Shown: positions 31,047 through 32,051 of the stretch, in pieces
Position numbering within the stretch: position 1 is the stretch's first letter
How the letters are laid out: each line of letters starts with the position of its first letter
Assembly: GCA_002437245.1 (NCBI GenBank)
Contig: DJOQ01000037.1
Location: forward strand, 15,604-47,654
Source of the DNA: Ruminococcaceae bacterium UBA6434
Lineage (GTDB): Bacteria > Bacillota > Clostridia > Oscillospirales > Acutalibacteraceae
Direction: 5' to 3'
DNA length: 32,051 bases
Program-made: the position numbers and the translations under genes
Notes under the pieces: model-generated
Databases searched by the model: none
Told to the model about the DNA's origin: nothing
The model's input: the letters and a program-made list of their open reading frames with translations, nothing else

Positions 31047-31716
31047 AAAATGGCTTTCATATATTTTTCCGTGCGTTTTGGTGCCTGCGGCGGTTTTGCT
31101 CGGCGCCACAGTATTTAAAGATAAACAGTATGCATGGATTTCCCTTTGTGTTGCCGTGCTGTCATGCGTGCCGTTTTTTCTCGCCTTTGAAAAGGGGAAA
31201 AGCGGTACAAAGGAAATGATTTTAATAGCTGTTATGGTTGCGTTGTCGGTGGTCGGCAGACTTGTTTTTGCGTGGGCGCCCAGCGTAAAGCCGGTGACGG
31301 CGCTCGTTATAATAACCGCGATGTATTTCGGTCCGCAGGCAGGCTTTATGACGGGAGCGCTGACTGCCGTAATATCAAATTTCTATTTCGGGCAGGGTCC
31401 ATGGACGCCGTTTCAGATGTTTTCGTGGGGTATAGTCGGGCTTATAGCCGGAGTTTTCGCTCCGCAGCTTAAAAAGAGTCTTGTGTTCAGAATAATTTAC
31501 AGCGCCGTTTCGGGAGTGCTGTATTCTTTCCTTATGGATATTTATACAACCCTTTGGTATGACGGCACGTTTAATCTGACGCGGTATATTGCCGCTGTTA
31601 CGTCGGCTGTGCCCGTTACGCTTACTTATGTAGTTTCAAATGTCGCATTTATAATAGTGCTTGCAAAGCCGATAGGCTCGGTTCTCGACCGAATTAAGAC
31701 GAAATACGGAATGTAA
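31039..31716 (+). CDS. ECF transporter S component, predicted corrinoid-specific
   Basis: A 225-residue, six-helix-type membrane protein with ATG 31039 behind GGAG. The core 'ILIAVMVALSVVGR', 'PVTALVIITAMYFGPQAGFM', 'GALTAVISNFYFGQGPWTPF' and 'MFSWGIVGLIAGVF' fits the ECF S-component family. The small-residue (Ala/Gly) pattern in helix 1 is where S components dock on EcfT. The S component decides substrate. Sequence alone does not show specificity, but the cobalamin riboswitch and transcobalamin-like partners point to cobalamin or cobinamide, as for the characterised CbrT type. It is the last gene of the operon, overlapping the ATPase gene by 8 bp. Confidence 0.88.
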   Translation: MVKKWLSYIFPCVLVPAAVLLGATVFKDKQYAWISLCVAVLSCVPFFLAFEKGKSGTKEMILIAVMVALSVVGRLVFAWAPSVKPVTALVIITAMYFGPQAGFMTGALTAVISNFYFGQGPWTPFQMFSWGIVGLIAGVFAPQLKKSLVFRIIYSAVSGVLYSFLMDIYTTLWYDGTFNLTRYIAAVTSAVPVTLTYVVSNVAFIIVLAKPIGSVLDRIKTKYGM

Positions 31717-31731
31717 TAAATGTGTTCGGCT

Positions 31732-31777
31732 AAAATCATCTTCGCTTTGCCGCGCCCGATAAAATGATTTTTATCGG
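31732..31777 (+). terminator. Possible terminator of the cobalamin operon
   Basis: Two alternative hairpins overlap: AAAATCAT (31732-31739) with ATGATTTT (31764-31771), and CCGATAAAA (31756-31764) with TTTTATCGG. The T-run is inside the stem, so termination strength is doubtful. The remaining 31778-31899 holds no gene I can support. Confidence 0.35.
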
Positions 31778-31899
31778 TAATGACAATGTAATCACCGTTT
31801 TTGCGGCAAATATAGACGGATTTTACCTCGCAAATCCGTTTCGCATAGGGTGCCAAACCCTTATCAATTGCAATAAATTAAAATATTTAAATAAATCAT

Positions 31900-31928
31900 T
31901 TGACAAAGGTATGTACGTTTGGTAAAAT
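31900..31928 (+). promoter_or_regulatory. Sigma-A promoter of the tRNA-Ser-like gene
   Basis: TTGACA (31900-31905), a 17 bp spacer and TAAAAT (31923-31928), about 38 bp before the tRNA-like sequence. Confidence 0.8.
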
Positions 31929-31965
31929 ATATAAGCTCTTTGTTGAGCTTAATAAAACCGAATAC

Positions 31966-32051
31966 GGAGAGTTATCGAAGTGGTCATAACGGGCCTGACT
32001 CGAAATCGTGGTCGCTACTCGGTAGCTCCCTGACCGGAATCCCTTGATTTT
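31966..32051 (+). tRNA. tRNA-Ser-like sequence (anticodon CGA), abnormal or incomplete
   Basis: The 5' half matches a class II tRNA-Ser: acceptor GGAGAGT, a D-arm with AGTGGTC, and the loop CTCGAAA giving anticodon CGA. The anticodon stem CCTGA/TCGTG has one C-T mismatch. A GCTAC/GTAGC hairpin could be the variable arm. The T arm should read GTTCGAATC, but here it is GACCGGAATCCC, and no ACTCTCC acceptor strand appears by the window end at nucleotide 86. It is either a degenerate tRNA or one interrupted or mis-sequenced near the edge. Confidence 0.5.

Noticed and set aside
31626..31856. 76-residue minus-strand ORF after the S-component gene
   Set aside because: Overlaps the end of the S component in antisense, no ribosome site; a short plus-strand ORF at 31764 also lacks one.

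Overview
The window looks like a chromosome segment from an uncultured, Gram-positive gut-type anaerobe of the class Clostridia. The evidence is strong AGGAGG-type ribosome sites, several TTG/GTG starts, sigma-A promoters with 16-17 bp spacers, ECF-type vitamin transport, a sortase-like C-terminus, GltD-like Fe-S flavoproteins and no outer-membrane genes. A species cannot be named from the sequence alone.

Layout. 1-2200 is an AT-rich, probably decaying stretch: a drifting 6-7 bp tandem array, two or three unrecognised membrane or surface genes (one apparently frameshifted), and a terminator. 2326-3366 is an M42 metallopeptidase. 3418-7070 (minus) is a likely operon of an alkaline-phosphatase-superfamily enzyme, an OPA-type MFS transporter and an HD-domain dNTPase. 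7245-7766 is a small anchored protein. 7827-12429 (minus) is an operon of two flavoproteins (one a 952-residue Fe-S/GltD fusion) and an orphan HypA nickel chaperone. 12778-14223 is a GH20 hexosaminidase, followed by a second degenerate hexamer array.

14497-19222 is an AT-rich accessory island next to a tRNA-Leu. Seven small minus-strand genes (two zinc-ribbon proteins, a frameshifted small gene, secreted or lipoprotein genes) end at one terminator. Upstream of them lies a DNA switch: a strong promoter on a ~229 bp segment between perfect 20 bp inverted repeats. Each repeat is built like a tyrosine-recombinase site, and a tyrosine recombinase gene lies 40 bp away. In this orientation the promoter points away from the cassette, so its contribution is OFF, and it points antisense into the recombinase. 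Inversion would aim it at the cassette.

19617-31716 is a cobalamin-uptake operon: sigma-A promoter, cobalamin riboswitch with tandem terminators, a 63-residue putative DNA-binding protein, and then four surface proteins. These carry, on separate polypeptides, the two domain types of animal intrinsic factor/transcobalamin: an alpha-barrel and a DUF4430/transcobalamin C-terminal beta domain. A complete ECF transporter follows (EcfT, a fused double EcfA and an S component), with 4-8 bp overlaps at four of the gene junctions. The simplest model is surface capture of corrinoids, hand-over to the membrane and ATP-driven import, all shut off by intracellular cobalamin. This operon and the invertible promoter are the two most notable systems. 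The window ends in a tRNA-Ser-like sequence with a good promoter but an abnormal 3' half.
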